64,000 nt of DNA, from NCBI GenBank assembly GCA_963805505.1, contig CAWDUP010000004.1, forward strand, positions 1 to 64,000. The letters are read 5' to 3'. The number at the start of each line of letters is the position of its first letter. Position 1 is the first letter of the stretch. The DNA is from JANPBY01 sp963805505 (GTDB lineage: Bacteria; Actinomycetota; Actinomycetes; DATJPE01). The position numbers were made by a program, and so were the translations under genes. Shown in pieces: positions 49,750 through 58,383 of the stretch. The notes beneath the pieces were generated by a model. It was not told where the DNA came from. It saw only the letters and a list, made by a program, of their open reading frames with translations, and did not search any database.

Positions 49750-50394
49750 CTACGAGGGGTCCGGGACGGGGAACATACGTGTGAACGCGGCCGCGAGAGG
49801 GCGGTCACCCGTCACACCCAGACGGCCCGCGCGCGTGGCGGAACTGATCGACTCGCGGCCGAAGCTGATGGCTCGAAGCGTCGCGAGATCGGCGTCGAGG
49901 ACGACGTCAGCGGCCTCGTCTGAGCCTCGGCGTACGTCGATGCGGTCGCCGGTGATGGTGACGGTCGCCGTGCCGCTGCCGACCCGGATGACGTACGTCC
50001 CGTCCGATGCCCTCGACGGGTCGAACAACGTCTTGAAGGCGAACAACATCGCGCTGAGGCTCAGGTCGTTCTGCGAGGTAAGCGTCTCGCGACTGCCCCA
50101 GCGGCCGAGCTCGATCAGGACCGGCTCGAGCGAACGGCCGCGATCGGTGAGGTCGTAGACCGTGACGCCCAGGGCCTCCTCGTCGACGCGACGCAGGACG
50201 CCGGACTTCTCCAGGTCGCGCAGGCGCTGCGAGAGCACGTTGGGGCTGATGCCCGGCAAGCCCTCCCGCACCTGGGCAAAGCGGCGTGGGCCAAACATCA
50301 GCTCCCGAACGACCAGGACGGCCCAGCGATCGCCGATGACGCCCATCGCGCGGGCGATTCCACACGGGTCGTCGTACCGGGTCCCGGTCGCCAT
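49750..50394 (-). CDS. HxlR-type regulator fused to an SCP2-like domain
   Basis: The 214-residue protein has an HxlR winged helix (residues 1-100: GDRWAVLVVRELMFGPRRFAQVREGLPGISPNVLSQRLRDLEKSGVL). A C-terminal domain of about 100 residues (YVIRVGSGTATVTITGD, AADVVLDADLATLRAISFG, then GRLGVTGDRPLAAAFTRMFPV) matches the sterol-carrier SCP2-like ligand-binding fold. HxlR proteins normally have only the DNA-binding part. The fusion suggests binding of a hydrophobic effector. It diverges from the hydrolase/SMP-30 pair. Confidence 0.83.
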   Translation of the reverse strand: MATGTRYDDPCGIARAMGVIGDRWAVLVVRELMFGPRRFAQVREGLPGISPNVLSQRLRDLEKSGVLRRVDEEALGVTVYDLTDRGRSLEPVLIELGRWGSRETLTSQNDLSLSAMLFAFKTLFDPSRASDGTYVIRVGSGTATVTITGDRIDVRRGSDEAADVVLDADLATLRAISFGRESISSATRAGRLGVTGDRPLAAAFTRMFPVPDPS

Positions 50395-50407
50395 GAGACG
50401 AGCATAG

Positions 50408-50450
50408 TGCAAGTGGTTGCATATCAGGACTGCTCGTCCTAAGTTAGGAC
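50408..50450. promoter_or_regulatory. Two palindromes in the HxlR divergent promoter region
   Basis: TGCAA-GTGG-TTGCA (50408-50421) and the perfect 15-nt palindrome GTCCTAAGTTAGGAC (50436-50450) lie between the HxlR-SCP2 and hydrolase starts. Two dyads of dimer size are what an autoregulated divergent promoter would show. Confidence 0.6.
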
Positions 50451-50485
50451 TATGAGCGAACGGGTGAGATCGGACCCCCCCTGAC

Positions 50486-51154
50486 GTGAGCACCTTCGTC
50501 CTCATCCCCGGCGCGGGTGGTGTGGCCTGGTACTTCAGCCGACTCGTTCCGCAGCTCGAGCGGGCCGGCCACGAGGCGATCGCGGTCGACCTTCCCGGAA
50601 ACGACGTCGAATCCGGGCTTTCCGAATACGCCTCCATCATCGAGGCGGCCCCCGGCGCGCGTAGCGGTGTCGTGCTCCTCGCCCAGTCACTCGGCGGCTT
50701 TCCCGCGGCGGTAGCCGCGCAGCGCATCGCGCTCAAAGGCATCGTGTTTCTCAACGCGATGATCCCGAATCCTGGCGAGACCGCAGGGGCGTGGTGGGAC
50801 AACACCGACTCTCAGGCCGCACGCATCGACGCGGCGAGAGTCGGCGGCTACTCGACCGAGATCGACCTCGAGACATATTTCCTGCACGACGTCGACCCCG
50901 TGGTCGCAGCTGAGGGCGAATCTCACCAGCGCGACGAGGTCGACACCGTCTTCAACGAACCCTGCGAATTCACTGCGTGGCCCGATGTCCCGATCCGTTG
51001 CGCCGCCGGTGCGGATGACCGATTCTTTCCGGTGGCGTTTCAGCAGCGCGTCGCGCGCGAACGCCTCGGCATCGAGGCCGACGTGCTGCCCGGCGGCCAC
51101 CTCTTGGCCCTCTCGCAGCCGGAGGCACTGGCCGACTATCTGGATTCGCTGTGA
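50486..51154 (+). CDS. Alpha/beta hydrolase
   Basis: The 222-residue protein has the alpha/beta hydrolase fold: an oxyanion turn VLIPGAGGVAWYF, the nucleophile elbow VLLAQSLGGFPAA (Ser in AxSxG instead of GxSxG), an Asp segment CAAGADDRFFP and the catalytic His in LPGGHLLALSQP. The pattern resembles MenH/EstA-type small hydrolases. It overlaps the SMP-30-like gene by 4 nt. The HxlR-SCP2 regulator probably controls the pair. Confidence 0.85.
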   Translation: MSTFVLIPGAGGVAWYFSRLVPQLERAGHEAIAVDLPGNDVESGLSEYASIIEAAPGARSGVVLLAQSLGGFPAAVAAQRIALKGIVFLNAMIPNPGETAGAWWDNTDSQAARIDAARVGGYSTEIDLETYFLHDVDPVVAAEGESHQRDEVDTVFNEPCEFTAWPDVPIRCAAGADDRFFPVAFQQRVARERLGIEADVLPGGHLLALSQPEALADYLDSL

Positions 51155-51963
51155 CGGCGCCGCGCGTATTGCTCGACGGTCTCGGTATCCCTGAGTCGCC
51201 CCGCTGGCACGAGGCCCGGTTGTGGTTCTGCAACTGGACGACCGGAGACATCGTCGTGGTCGGCGCCGATCAGGTGGCAGAGGTCGCGGCGCACGTTGAG
51301 ACAACCGTTCCCTACTCGATCAGCTGGCGACCCGACGGAGCGCTTCTGGTCGTTTCCGGGCAAGAGGCGAGCCTGCTGCACCGAGACGCCAACGGCTCGC
51401 TCGTCGCCTATGTGGACTTGTCGGCGTACGGGTCGGTGTTCAACGAGATCGTGGTGAGCCCCCTGGGCCATACTTTTGTGAACGGGGAGAACGTCGTCGT
51501 CCTCGTGCGTTCGGATGGATCGTGTGCCCAGGTGGCGGCCGGACTGCGGTTCGGAAACGGAATGGCTGTCACGCCCGACGGCCGCACATTGCTCGTCGCC
51601 GAGTCACATGGGGCGTGCCTCACCGCATTCACGATCGGCGACGAGGGAGCGCTGTCCGACCGCCGTGTCTGGGCGGATCTCGAGGGCGACGCCCCCGACG
51701 GCATCTGCCTCGACGCGGAGGGGGCGGTCTGGTATGCCAGTGTGCCCGGCCGGCATTGCTCCCGAGTGCGGGAAGGGGGCGAGGTGCTGCAGCGCATAGA
51801 CATCGATCGCGGAGCGTTTGCCTGCATGCTCGGTGGAGAGGACGGTAAGTCGCTCTTCATTGCCGCAGCCGAGTGGAAGGGAATGGACGCGATCGGCGAC
51901 GGCAGCCGTACGGGCCAGATCCTCGTCGAGCAGGTCGACGTCCCCCACGCCGGATGCCCGTGA
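51151..51963 (+). CDS. SMP-30/gluconolactonase-like protein
   Basis: The 270-residue protein is a six-bladed beta-propeller of the SMP-30/LRE family: LGIPESPRWHEARLWFCNW (first Glu metal ligand), FGNGMAVTPDGRTLLVAESHGACLTAF (Asn ligand and the ES-HG strand), and APDGICLDAEGAVWYASV (Asp ligand). These are calcium-dependent lactonases. Paired with an alpha/beta hydrolase, it may open a lactone formed by that pathway; the natural substrate is unknown. It starts inside the stop of the hydrolase gene. Confidence 0.87.
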   Translation: MTAPRVLLDGLGIPESPRWHEARLWFCNWTTGDIVVVGADQVAEVAAHVETTVPYSISWRPDGALLVVSGQEASLLHRDANGSLVAYVDLSAYGSVFNEIVVSPLGHTFVNGENVVVLVRSDGSCAQVAAGLRFGNGMAVTPDGRTLLVAESHGACLTAFTIGDEGALSDRRVWADLEGDAPDGICLDAEGAVWYASVPGRHCSRVREGGEVLQRIDIDRGAFACMLGGEDGKSLFIAAAEWKGMDAIGDGSRTGQILVEQVDVPHAGCP

Positions 51964-52116
51964 GCGGTGACGTGCCCGCCCGCGCCCCACGGACGAACCG
52001 GAGCCAGGTCACCGTCGCGGCCGACCTCGATGCCTCGACCCAGGCACAAGAAGGGCCGCCACCCCTGGCGAGAGGGATGACGGCCTTCAGGCATGACCAT
52101 ACGTGCTGCCACAACG

Positions 52117-52484
52117 TGGAGGTGGCGGGAATCGAACCCGCGTCCTTCGGTGTCGAACCAGGGCTTCTCCGGGCGCAGCCTGCTGTGGTTTTCTCGGCCC
52201 TCTCAGTCACGCAGGCAAGCTGTGACCAGGCCCAGCCACTGTTGAGTGTCCTCGTCGTCCCCGCGGCCGGGGCGTCGAGTGGAGCTTCCTAGCTGATGCC
52301 AGGGTCCGGGGCGGAAGCACACCCGGTCTGACAGATGTCACTCTTGCTTAGGCAGCGAGAGCGAAATCGGTGCGGTTAGAGTTCGCACTTGTGTTTATTG
52401 CGGCACATGGTTGACGAGATCAGTACCGCGATCCTCGGCCCGCTTCCCCTGCAACAACATCCGAAGTCGAAACCGTTCACCCCC
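52117..52484 (-). ncRNA. ssrA: tmRNA (transfer-messenger RNA)
   Basis: The RNA starts GGGGGUG and ends CCACCUCC plus discriminator A, giving a 7-bp tRNA-like acceptor stem with one G-U pair. The T-loop GGTTCGATTCCC follows the usual order, and the 5' part includes the conserved GGTTTCGACTTCGG. The tag reading frame, 52348-52386 including the stop, encodes ANSNRTDFALAA and stops at TAA. The CCA is not encoded. Trans-translation with SmpB (56678-57154) releases stalled ribosomes and tags the protein for degradation. Confidence 0.95.
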
Positions 52485-52547
52485 TGTGCAGTTGTGGTTC
52501 CAGGATACGGCATCCCGCCGGCGACGCGCCTGGCAGATTTTCGCCGT

Positions 52548-53624
52548 TCAGCCGTTGGCCCTGGCGCTGTTGTTGTCCACCTTCATCAAGGACGTGTCCA
52601 CTGCTTCGAAGGCGGACGCGGGGATCGTCTTGAGCTCGTCGAGCATGGTGTGCCCCCAGCCCTTTTCCGACGTGCCCTGGAAATACCACGGGGACCCGTT
52701 GTCGGCCAGCACGAGGCCGTAGGTCTTCATCGCCTTCAGCACCACGCGGGTGCTGTGGTGGAACCCCTTGGTGGCAAAGCTGGACTTGAGCCGAAACCGG
52801 GCTCCCATCGGCGGATACGCAGCTGACGAGACCGAGCCGGCCTGGTGGCGGGCCGGCCAGACGAAGGACCGATCCGTGACATCGGTGGTAAATCTGATGG
52901 CGTGGCCGACCCATCCCGCCTTCACCTCATCCAGTCGCAACAACCCCGGGAGGATGGGCAGCCCGGCGGCGTCTGCCGACGTCCAGCCCTTCGGCCGCAG
53001 GTCGTTGCGTTTCAGCGACCAGGTGGCCCCTGACCCAGCCTTCCATCCGTTGGACGTCTTGCGCGTGGCGAACGTCTCGAACACGCGACACGAGGTCTTG
53101 TTGACCACGATGGCGTGCCGGTCCCCCGAAGCGCCCGGACCACCTTCGATCTTGGTGTCCTTGCCGAGCGGGTACTTCACGCGGTCGCTCTCCGAGGCGT
53201 AGCCGAAGGTGACGTGGTGCTTCTTGTGCTCGCCGGTGACGATCGTGATCGGGATGCCGTACGGCACCGGGAGATCGCCGTAGCTCGGACCGAAGTCGGG
53301 GTGCAACCGGCTGGACGGATGCATATGGGCGATCCACTTCGCCGACTTGGGGTGCACCGGGATGTTCTTGATCGAGGTGTTCCAGTAGTTGTCCGCGGGG
53401 AAGACCGCGCAGGACGTCCCCTTGAGGCGCGGGGTCTCCAGCCCGACCACGGGGTCGGCCGCGGTGACAGCCGCGCCCGCCGTTGCCGCCGGCGCGGAGG
53501 CCAGGGCCGCGGGCACGGAAGGGGCCGCTGCTGTGACCGCCATCACCGAAGCCCCGAGGACGGCCAGCCAACCGGATCGCCGAGCGCGGAAGGTGCCCAT
53601 CCCCCGTTCGTCGGCACGCAGCAC
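52548..53624 (-). CDS. Secreted protein of unknown function
   Basis: The 358-residue precursor has a signal peptide (RRSGWLAVLGASVMAVTAAAP, cleavage near residue 40). The mature part shows DNYWNTSIKNIPVHPKSAKWI, YGIPITIVTGEHKKHHVTFGYASESD and DRHAIVVNKTSCRVFETF, a pattern I cannot assign to a characterised family. The start is uncertain: an ATG at 53600 or the GTG at 53624 (better AAGG context, used here). It is the last gene of the minus-strand block that begins at prfB, 8 bp after the antiporter. Confidence 0.72.
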   Translation of the reverse strand: MLRADERGMGTFRARRSGWLAVLGASVMAVTAAAPSVPAALASAPAATAGAAVTAADPVVGLETPRLKGTSCAVFPADNYWNTSIKNIPVHPKSAKWIAHMHPSSRLHPDFGPSYGDLPVPYGIPITIVTGEHKKHHVTFGYASESDRVKYPLGKDTKIEGGPGASGDRHAIVVNKTSCRVFETFATRKTSNGWKAGSGATWSLKRNDLRPKGWTSADAAGLPILPGLLRLDEVKAGWVGHAIRFTTDVTDRSFVWPARHQAGSVSSAAYPPMGARFRLKSSFATKGFHHSTRVVLKAMKTYGLVLADNGSPWYFQGTSEKGWGHTMLDELKTIPASAFEAVDTSLMKVDNNSARANG

Positions 53625-53632
53625 GTGGGCCT

Positions 53633-54853
53633 TCAGCCGTCGACCGGGTGACTAGCGGCCGGCTGTTCCGCGTCGGTCAGCCGCCCATAGCGGCTGGCGA
53701 TCCACCCGGCCGAGAGCCCGTGGGCGACGACGCTTAGCGTGACGGCCACGGTCACGGTCGTCAGGATCAGCTGCTCGTCGCTACCAGTCAGGGCCTCGGC
53801 GGCCAGCAGGGCGAACACAATCGAAGCCAGACCCCGCGGTCCGAGCCAGCCCACGACCAGCGAGTCGCGAAAGCCGAGACCAGATCCGGCGAGCGAGAAC
53901 AGGACGGGAACGATCCGGATGACCGTCAGGCTGAGCACGGCGTAGACCACCGACCGCCACGTCACCGAGGGGAGGACCAGCGAGGCGGTGAGACCGAAGG
54001 CCAGCCACACGGCGAGCCCGAGCAGAGTCCCCGCCTGCTGAGTGAGGACCAGACCGTCGCGCTCCTGCTCGCGCGCGGCCAGGCCGAACGAGAGACCACC
54101 GATGAAGGCGGCGACGAAGCCGTTGCCACCCAGCTGGATCGCCAGAAAATACGTCAGCAGCGCCAGGGCCAAGACCGCGATCGGATCGAGGCTCGGCTGC
54201 GACCAGCCAAGCCGGCGGGCGGCCAGCAGCGCCCGCGCGCCGATTCCGCCGACGAGGCCGCCCACGGCTACCGCGACGACGACTTCCACGAGCGCGTCGG
54301 CCATCGCATGGCTGATCGAACCTGCCTCCTGATCCGCTGCCGCCCCGGCGAGGAAGAACAGCACGAAGGGTGTCGCCAGCCCGTCGTTCAGGCCGGACTC
54401 CACGTTGATCAGCGTCCGCAGCCGGGACGGGATGCGTTGATCACTGACGAAGGACTCCCCCAGGGCCGCATCGGTCGGTGCCAGCACCGCCGCCAGGAGC
54501 GCCAGAACCCACCAGTTCTCGCCAGGGAACAGCAGCCAGGCGACTGCCGCACCGGACGCGATGGTCAAGGGCAGGCCGACCGCCAGCAGGCGTACGGGCA
54601 GCCAGGCCTCACTGCGAAGCTGCGAACGGGTGACGCTCGACGCATCGCGGAACAGCACGAGGACGAGCGCGACCTCCGCCAGCGCACGAAGTTGCGCGCC
54701 CTCCAGGACGACGTCGAGATGACCGACGCGGGCCACCAGGTAGCCCGCGATGAGCAACGTGATCGGCGCGGTGATGCTCCAGCGATCAAACCGGCGCGAG
54801 AGGAGGACCCAGCCGACGACCAGGATGAGACCGATCACGACCGCGGATGTCAC
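53633..54853 (-). CDS. Cation:proton antiporter (CPA1/NhaP type)
   Basis: The 406-residue protein has about 12-13 helices. Family motifs are GYLVARVGHLDVVLEGAQLRALAEVALVLVLFRDAS, LAPTDAALGESF (the antiporter Asp) and INVESGLNDGLATPFVLFFLAGA (the ND motif). It exchanges Na+ or K+ for protons across the membrane. The GTG at 54853 is only 2 nt after the DUF2207 stop. Confidence 0.87.
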   Translation of the reverse strand: MTSAVVIGLILVVGWVLLSRRFDRWSITAPITLLIAGYLVARVGHLDVVLEGAQLRALAEVALVLVLFRDASSVTRSQLRSEAWLPVRLLAVGLPLTIASGAAVAWLLFPGENWWVLALLAAVLAPTDAALGESFVSDQRIPSRLRTLINVESGLNDGLATPFVLFFLAGAAADQEAGSISHAMADALVEVVVAVAVGGLVGGIGARALLAARRLGWSQPSLDPIAVLALALLTYFLAIQLGGNGFVAAFIGGLSFGLAAREQERDGLVLTQQAGTLLGLAVWLAFGLTASLVLPSVTWRSVVYAVLSLTVIRIVPVLFSLAGSGLGFRDSLVVGWLGPRGLASIVFALLAAEALTGSDEQLILTTVTVAVTLSVVAHGLSAGWIASRYGRLTDAEQPAASHPVDG

Positions 54854-54855
54854 GG

Positions 54856-56691
54856 TTACCAGCTCCCGCCGCCGCCGCCACCCATGCCTCCACCGGAAGA
54901 GCCGGCCGAACCTCCCGAGGAGCCAGCCGTTGCGGAGAAGGACGATGCACTGGACTCCGCGAACGACCCCAGACCGTCGCCCAGAGACCCGAGGTCCCAG
55001 CCACTCGGTCCGGAATACCAACCGAGGGTGGCTGCGGAACCGGTCGCTGCCTGAGCTGCAGCCAGCGCGGCCAACGCCTTGGCCCAGCGTTCGGTCTCAC
55101 CGAAGACCATGGCGTAGGGAAGGTAGCGGCTGAACACGTCGACCGATTCCTCAAAGCGCAGCTGCTCGACCTCCGCCGTGGCGACGTAGCGCCGGAACCC
55201 GAGAACCTGGGCGAACGCTGCACTCCCCTTGGCCGTGCGCGCCGGCATCCGGTGGGCCGAGGCGAGCAGCACGACGCCAGCGGCCACGACAGCGAGACCG
55301 AGCAGCCCGAGATGCGTGGCCATGGCCAACAACCAGGTCAGACCAACGCCAAGCGCGACGGCAAGCACGCCCACGACAGTCCACACAGACCGGGTGGTGT
55401 CTGGCCTGGTCCGGAAGTATCCGCGCCTCACCGCGTCGGTCTCGATGGCCTTGCGGACGGCAGCAAGCTGGGGGGCGAAGGTCTTCTTGAGGTCCGACAG
55501 GTCTACCTCGTCTCCCGTAGCGAACAGGTGACCGAGCAGGAGCGACTCGTAGGGCAGCAGATCGTTGCTGCCGGCGCCGTCCGTGCGCAACCGGGTCAAC
55601 CGCCAGTCGCGGGAGGCGAACCAGTGCGCCCGCTTGAGCTCCTCGATCCGCAGGTAGCCGCGGACCGCCAGGTCCACGACCGTGGCCGAGACGTCGAGGG
55701 TGTCCGCACGCTCGTCGAGGATGAGGCCGAGCTGCCCGGGTCTCAGGTCGGCCGGTGGTTGGAACTCGACGGGACCTTCGGGGGAGGAGAACAACGGGCG
55801 TCGCGTCTCGACAGCGACGTCGCCGGGTGGGGTGAGTCCGGGCGTGACTCCTGGCCACAGCCGGTCGCGGCCGTGCCGCCACAGCAGTGCGAGAACTCCC
55901 CCGACGCCGAGCAGCAGGATGACTCCCGACAATGACGCCGTCGCGGGTGTGACGGCGAATGCCCGAGTGACCGAGAAGCGCTCATCCAGGATCGGTGCGG
56001 CTCCGGCGGCCGCGACCGAGTCCAGCGGCGCTGCGACGACGACGGTCAGCCCGTCATAGGGCTGCAGGTCTGCGTCAGTGAATGTCGCTGTCGTTCCTTT
56101 CGCCTTCGTGGAGGCGCAGGGCAGCGCGGAGTGCTCCGGCCCGGCGAAGCAGGCGGTGCCCGTGACCGGGCCGGGCATGCTGACCCGTACCGATGCAGCG
56201 ACGATCGGCACCGACCACTCGGTGCCGATCGCGTTCCAGCTCAGCTCGACGTGCTCGGGGAGCGCGTTCACCGCCCCCCTGACCTGATAGCGGATCGTGT
56301 ACGTGTGCACGCCGGTGACCGTCTTGTTCTCGTCACCGACACGGATGACCAACGATCCGTTCTCGTTGGACGTCTTGACGTCGTCCGGTGCGTCGCTGGT
56401 GACCGAGAGGTCGTCGACCTTCAAGATGCGCTCGTAGGTCTTGTCGTAGTCGTAGCGCACCGGAATGGTCCGATAGATGCCGTGCCGCTGGTTCGTCCCG
56501 AAGTCGTAGACGATCGTCTCGACAACCTTGAGGGTGCCGTCGGAGTCCAGGACCGCCTGCACCTGATAGTCGTTGATCTGCTCGCCGCCGCTCGCCTGCG
56601 CCGCCGGAGCGCCGAGCAGGGCACAGCCCAGCAGCGCGAGCGCCGCCACACCCACCAGGGCAGCGGCGCGGCGAGCCCTACTCGATGCCAC
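54856..56691 (-). CDS. DUF2207 domain membrane protein
   Basis: The 611-residue protein has a signal peptide (residues 1-34), an extracytoplasmic DUF2207 beta-domain beginning INDYQVQAVLDSDGTLKVVETIVYDFGTNQRHGIYRTIPVRYDYD, then transmembrane helices around the centre (SLSGVILLLGVGGVLALLW and a later pair) and a glycine-rich C-terminal tail GGGMGGGGGGSW. The family is of unknown function but often sits in actinobacterial membranes. It overlaps smpB by 14 bp. Confidence 0.87.
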   Translation of the reverse strand: MASSRARRAAALVGVAALALLGCALLGAPAAQASGGEQINDYQVQAVLDSDGTLKVVETIVYDFGTNQRHGIYRTIPVRYDYDKTYERILKVDDLSVTSDAPDDVKTSNENGSLVIRVGDENKTVTGVHTYTIRYQVRGAVNALPEHVELSWNAIGTEWSVPIVAASVRVSMPGPVTGTACFAGPEHSALPCASTKAKGTTATFTDADLQPYDGLTVVVAAPLDSVAAAGAAPILDERFSVTRAFAVTPATASLSGVILLLGVGGVLALLWRHGRDRLWPGVTPGLTPPGDVAVETRRPLFSSPEGPVEFQPPADLRPGQLGLILDERADTLDVSATVVDLAVRGYLRIEELKRAHWFASRDWRLTRLRTDGAGSNDLLPYESLLLGHLFATGDEVDLSDLKKTFAPQLAAVRKAIETDAVRRGYFRTRPDTTRSVWTVVGVLAVALGVGLTWLLAMATHLGLLGLAVVAAGVVLLASAHRMPARTAKGSAAFAQVLGFRRYVATAEVEQLRFEESVDVFSRYLPYAMVFGETERWAKALAALAAAQAATGSAATLGWYSGPSGWDLGSLGDGLGSFAESSASSFSATAGSSGGSAGSSGGGMGGGGGGSW

Positions 56692-57154
56692 GCGACCGTT
56701 GGCTCAGCGCCCGGGCGGTCTCGCGGGTCGCCTGCCGCTCGGCCAGGGCATGCCGCTTGTCGTAAGCCTTCTTGCCTCGGGCCAGGGCGATCTCGACCTT
56801 CGCGTACCCATCCTTGAAATACAGCGCCAGCGGCACGATGGTCAGGCCGGACTCCTTGGTCTTCGCCACCAACCGGTGGATCTCCGCCTTCGACAGCAGA
56901 AGCTTGCGCAGCCGCCGCGGCTCATGGTTGTTCCAGGTGCCCTCGGTGTATTCAGGGATGTGGACGTTGTGCAGCCACACCTCTCCGTCCCGGATCGACG
57001 CGAACCCGTCGATGAGCGACGCCCGCCCGGCACGCAACGACTTGACCTCGGTGCCGGTGAGAACGATCCCCGCCTCGTAGGTGTCCTCGAGGTGATAGTC
57101 GTGGCGCGCCTTCTTGTTCTGGGCGATCAGCTTTCGGCCCTGTTCCCGGGGCAT
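56678..57154 (-). CDS. smpB: SsrA-binding protein SmpB
   Basis: The 158-residue protein is canonical SmpB: KKARHDYHLEDTYEAGIVLTGTEVKSLRAGRASLIDGFASI, LLLSKAEIHRLVAKTKESGLTIVPLALYFKDGYAKVEIALARGKKAYDKR and the basic C-terminal tail. It binds tmRNA and brings it to stalled ribosomes; the RNA is encoded 4 kb downstream at 52117-52484. Its ATG is one base from the S41 peptidase stop. Confidence 0.97.
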   Translation of the reverse strand: MPREQGRKLIAQNKKARHDYHLEDTYEAGIVLTGTEVKSLRAGRASLIDGFASIRDGEVWLHNVHIPEYTEGTWNNHEPRRLRKLLLSKAEIHRLVAKTKESGLTIVPLALYFKDGYAKVEIALARGKKAYDKRHALAERQATRETARALSQRSRGIE

Positions 57155-57155
57155 G

Positions 57156-58346
57156 TCAGCCCCGTCCGCCGGTGGGCAGGGCGGCGACCAGGCCGGTCAG
57201 CACGTCCAGCGCCTTCCGTTCGGCGACCGCCGGATCGGTCGGACTTGCGGAGATGTCTGGCGCGATGCCGACCCCATCGATGAGATGGCCGTCGGGAGTC
57301 ACGTACTGCCCCACCGTGAGCTCGATCGCCGATCCGTCGGTAAGCGTGGCTGGCTCCTGGACCGACCCCTTGCCGAACGTCCGGCTTCCCACGATGACCG
57401 CCCTGCCCCGGTCCTGCAGCGCAGCGGCAACGATCTCGGCGGCGCTCGCCGTGCCGCCGTCGACGAGCACGACCATGGGCGTGGTCGTGTCGCCCCCGGG
57501 GGCCGCCTGGAGGGTACGGCTACCGCGTCCACGTCGGTCATAGCTGACGACGACCCCACCGTCGAGGAAGGCCCCGGCCACCTCGACGGCCTCGTCGACG
57601 AGGCCTCCCGGGTTGTTGCGCAGATCGAGCACGATGCCGGCCCGCTCACGACCCGAGCTCGCGTCGGCGTTGACGGCGGCCCGCACCTGACGACCCACGC
57701 CGCGCGTGAATGAGTTCACCCGGATGTTGAGCACGCCACCGGTCAGCCGTTCCACCGTCACGTCATCACTGGTCACCGTCACCCTGGTCAACGTCAGCGT
57801 GCGCGGCGCGGCACCAGCGCCCGCCGCGACGGTCACCTGGACGGAGGTTCCCGGCTCGCCCCGGAGGAGTCTGGCCACTTCGGACACGGATTTGCCGGAA
57901 GTTGTGACGCCGTCGACCGCGGTGACGAGATCCCCTGGCGCGAGTCCGGCGCTCTGCGCGGGGGTGCCGGGCTGAACGCTCGCGACCGACACGACGCCCC
58001 CCAGCGCCTGCCGCAACCAGACACCTACGCCGGTGTAGCGACCTTCGAGGGCCGCGCTGAAGGCCGAGAAGTCCGACGGTGCGTAGTAGGCCGACCACTG
58101 GTCACCCAAGGTGTCGAGCATCCCTTCCACGGCGGCCTTCTCCAGCGTCTGCTGGTCCACCGGCCGGGCCGCGTCACGGGCGATCCGGGCGGCCGCCTCG
58201 TCCAAGACGCCGGGCGACGGGGGCGACGAGGGCTGGACCACCAGGGCCCCCAGGCTGAACGCGACGCCGGCCACGACGACATAGCCGGCCGCCTTGCGGA
58301 CGCCAGCGCTCAGCCGCCGATGCTTGCGGCTCGTCGGGGATGACAC
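57156..58346 (-). CDS. S41 C-terminal processing peptidase
   Basis: The 396-residue protein has one N-terminal transmembrane anchor (AAGYVVVAGVAFSLGALVV). A CTP-type N-terminal helix domain follows, then a PDZ domain (YTGVGVWLRQALGG to LVTAVDGVTTSG) and the S41 catalytic domain with DLRNNPGGLVDEAVEVAG, the Ser in VDGGTASAAEIVAAALQD and the Lys in VGSRTFGKGSVQ. It cleaves C-termini of extracytoplasmic proteins. The GTG at 58346 begins the conserved part. It lies between the M23 peptidase and smpB. Confidence 0.9.
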   Translation of the reverse strand: MSSPTSRKHRRLSAGVRKAAGYVVVAGVAFSLGALVVQPSSPPSPGVLDEAAARIARDAARPVDQQTLEKAAVEGMLDTLGDQWSAYYAPSDFSAFSAALEGRYTGVGVWLRQALGGVVSVASVQPGTPAQSAGLAPGDLVTAVDGVTTSGKSVSEVARLLRGEPGTSVQVTVAAGAGAAPRTLTLTRVTVTSDDVTVERLTGGVLNIRVNSFTRGVGRQVRAAVNADASSGRERAGIVLDLRNNPGGLVDEAVEVAGAFLDGGVVVSYDRRGRGSRTLQAAPGGDTTTPMVVLVDGGTASAAEIVAAALQDRGRAVIVGSRTFGKGSVQEPATLTDGSAIELTVGQYVTPDGHLIDGVGIAPDISASPTDPAVAERKALDVLTGLVAALPTGGRG

Positions 58347-58383
58347 CCCAGAAGTGTACGGATCCGAGCCGGGAAGCGGCCGA

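Noticed and set aside
52100..52500. Integration site of a mobile element at tmRNA
   Set aside because: tmRNA genes are frequent attachment sites, but I found no second copy of the tmRNA 3' end, no integrase and no island content nearby; the neighbouring genes look ordinary.
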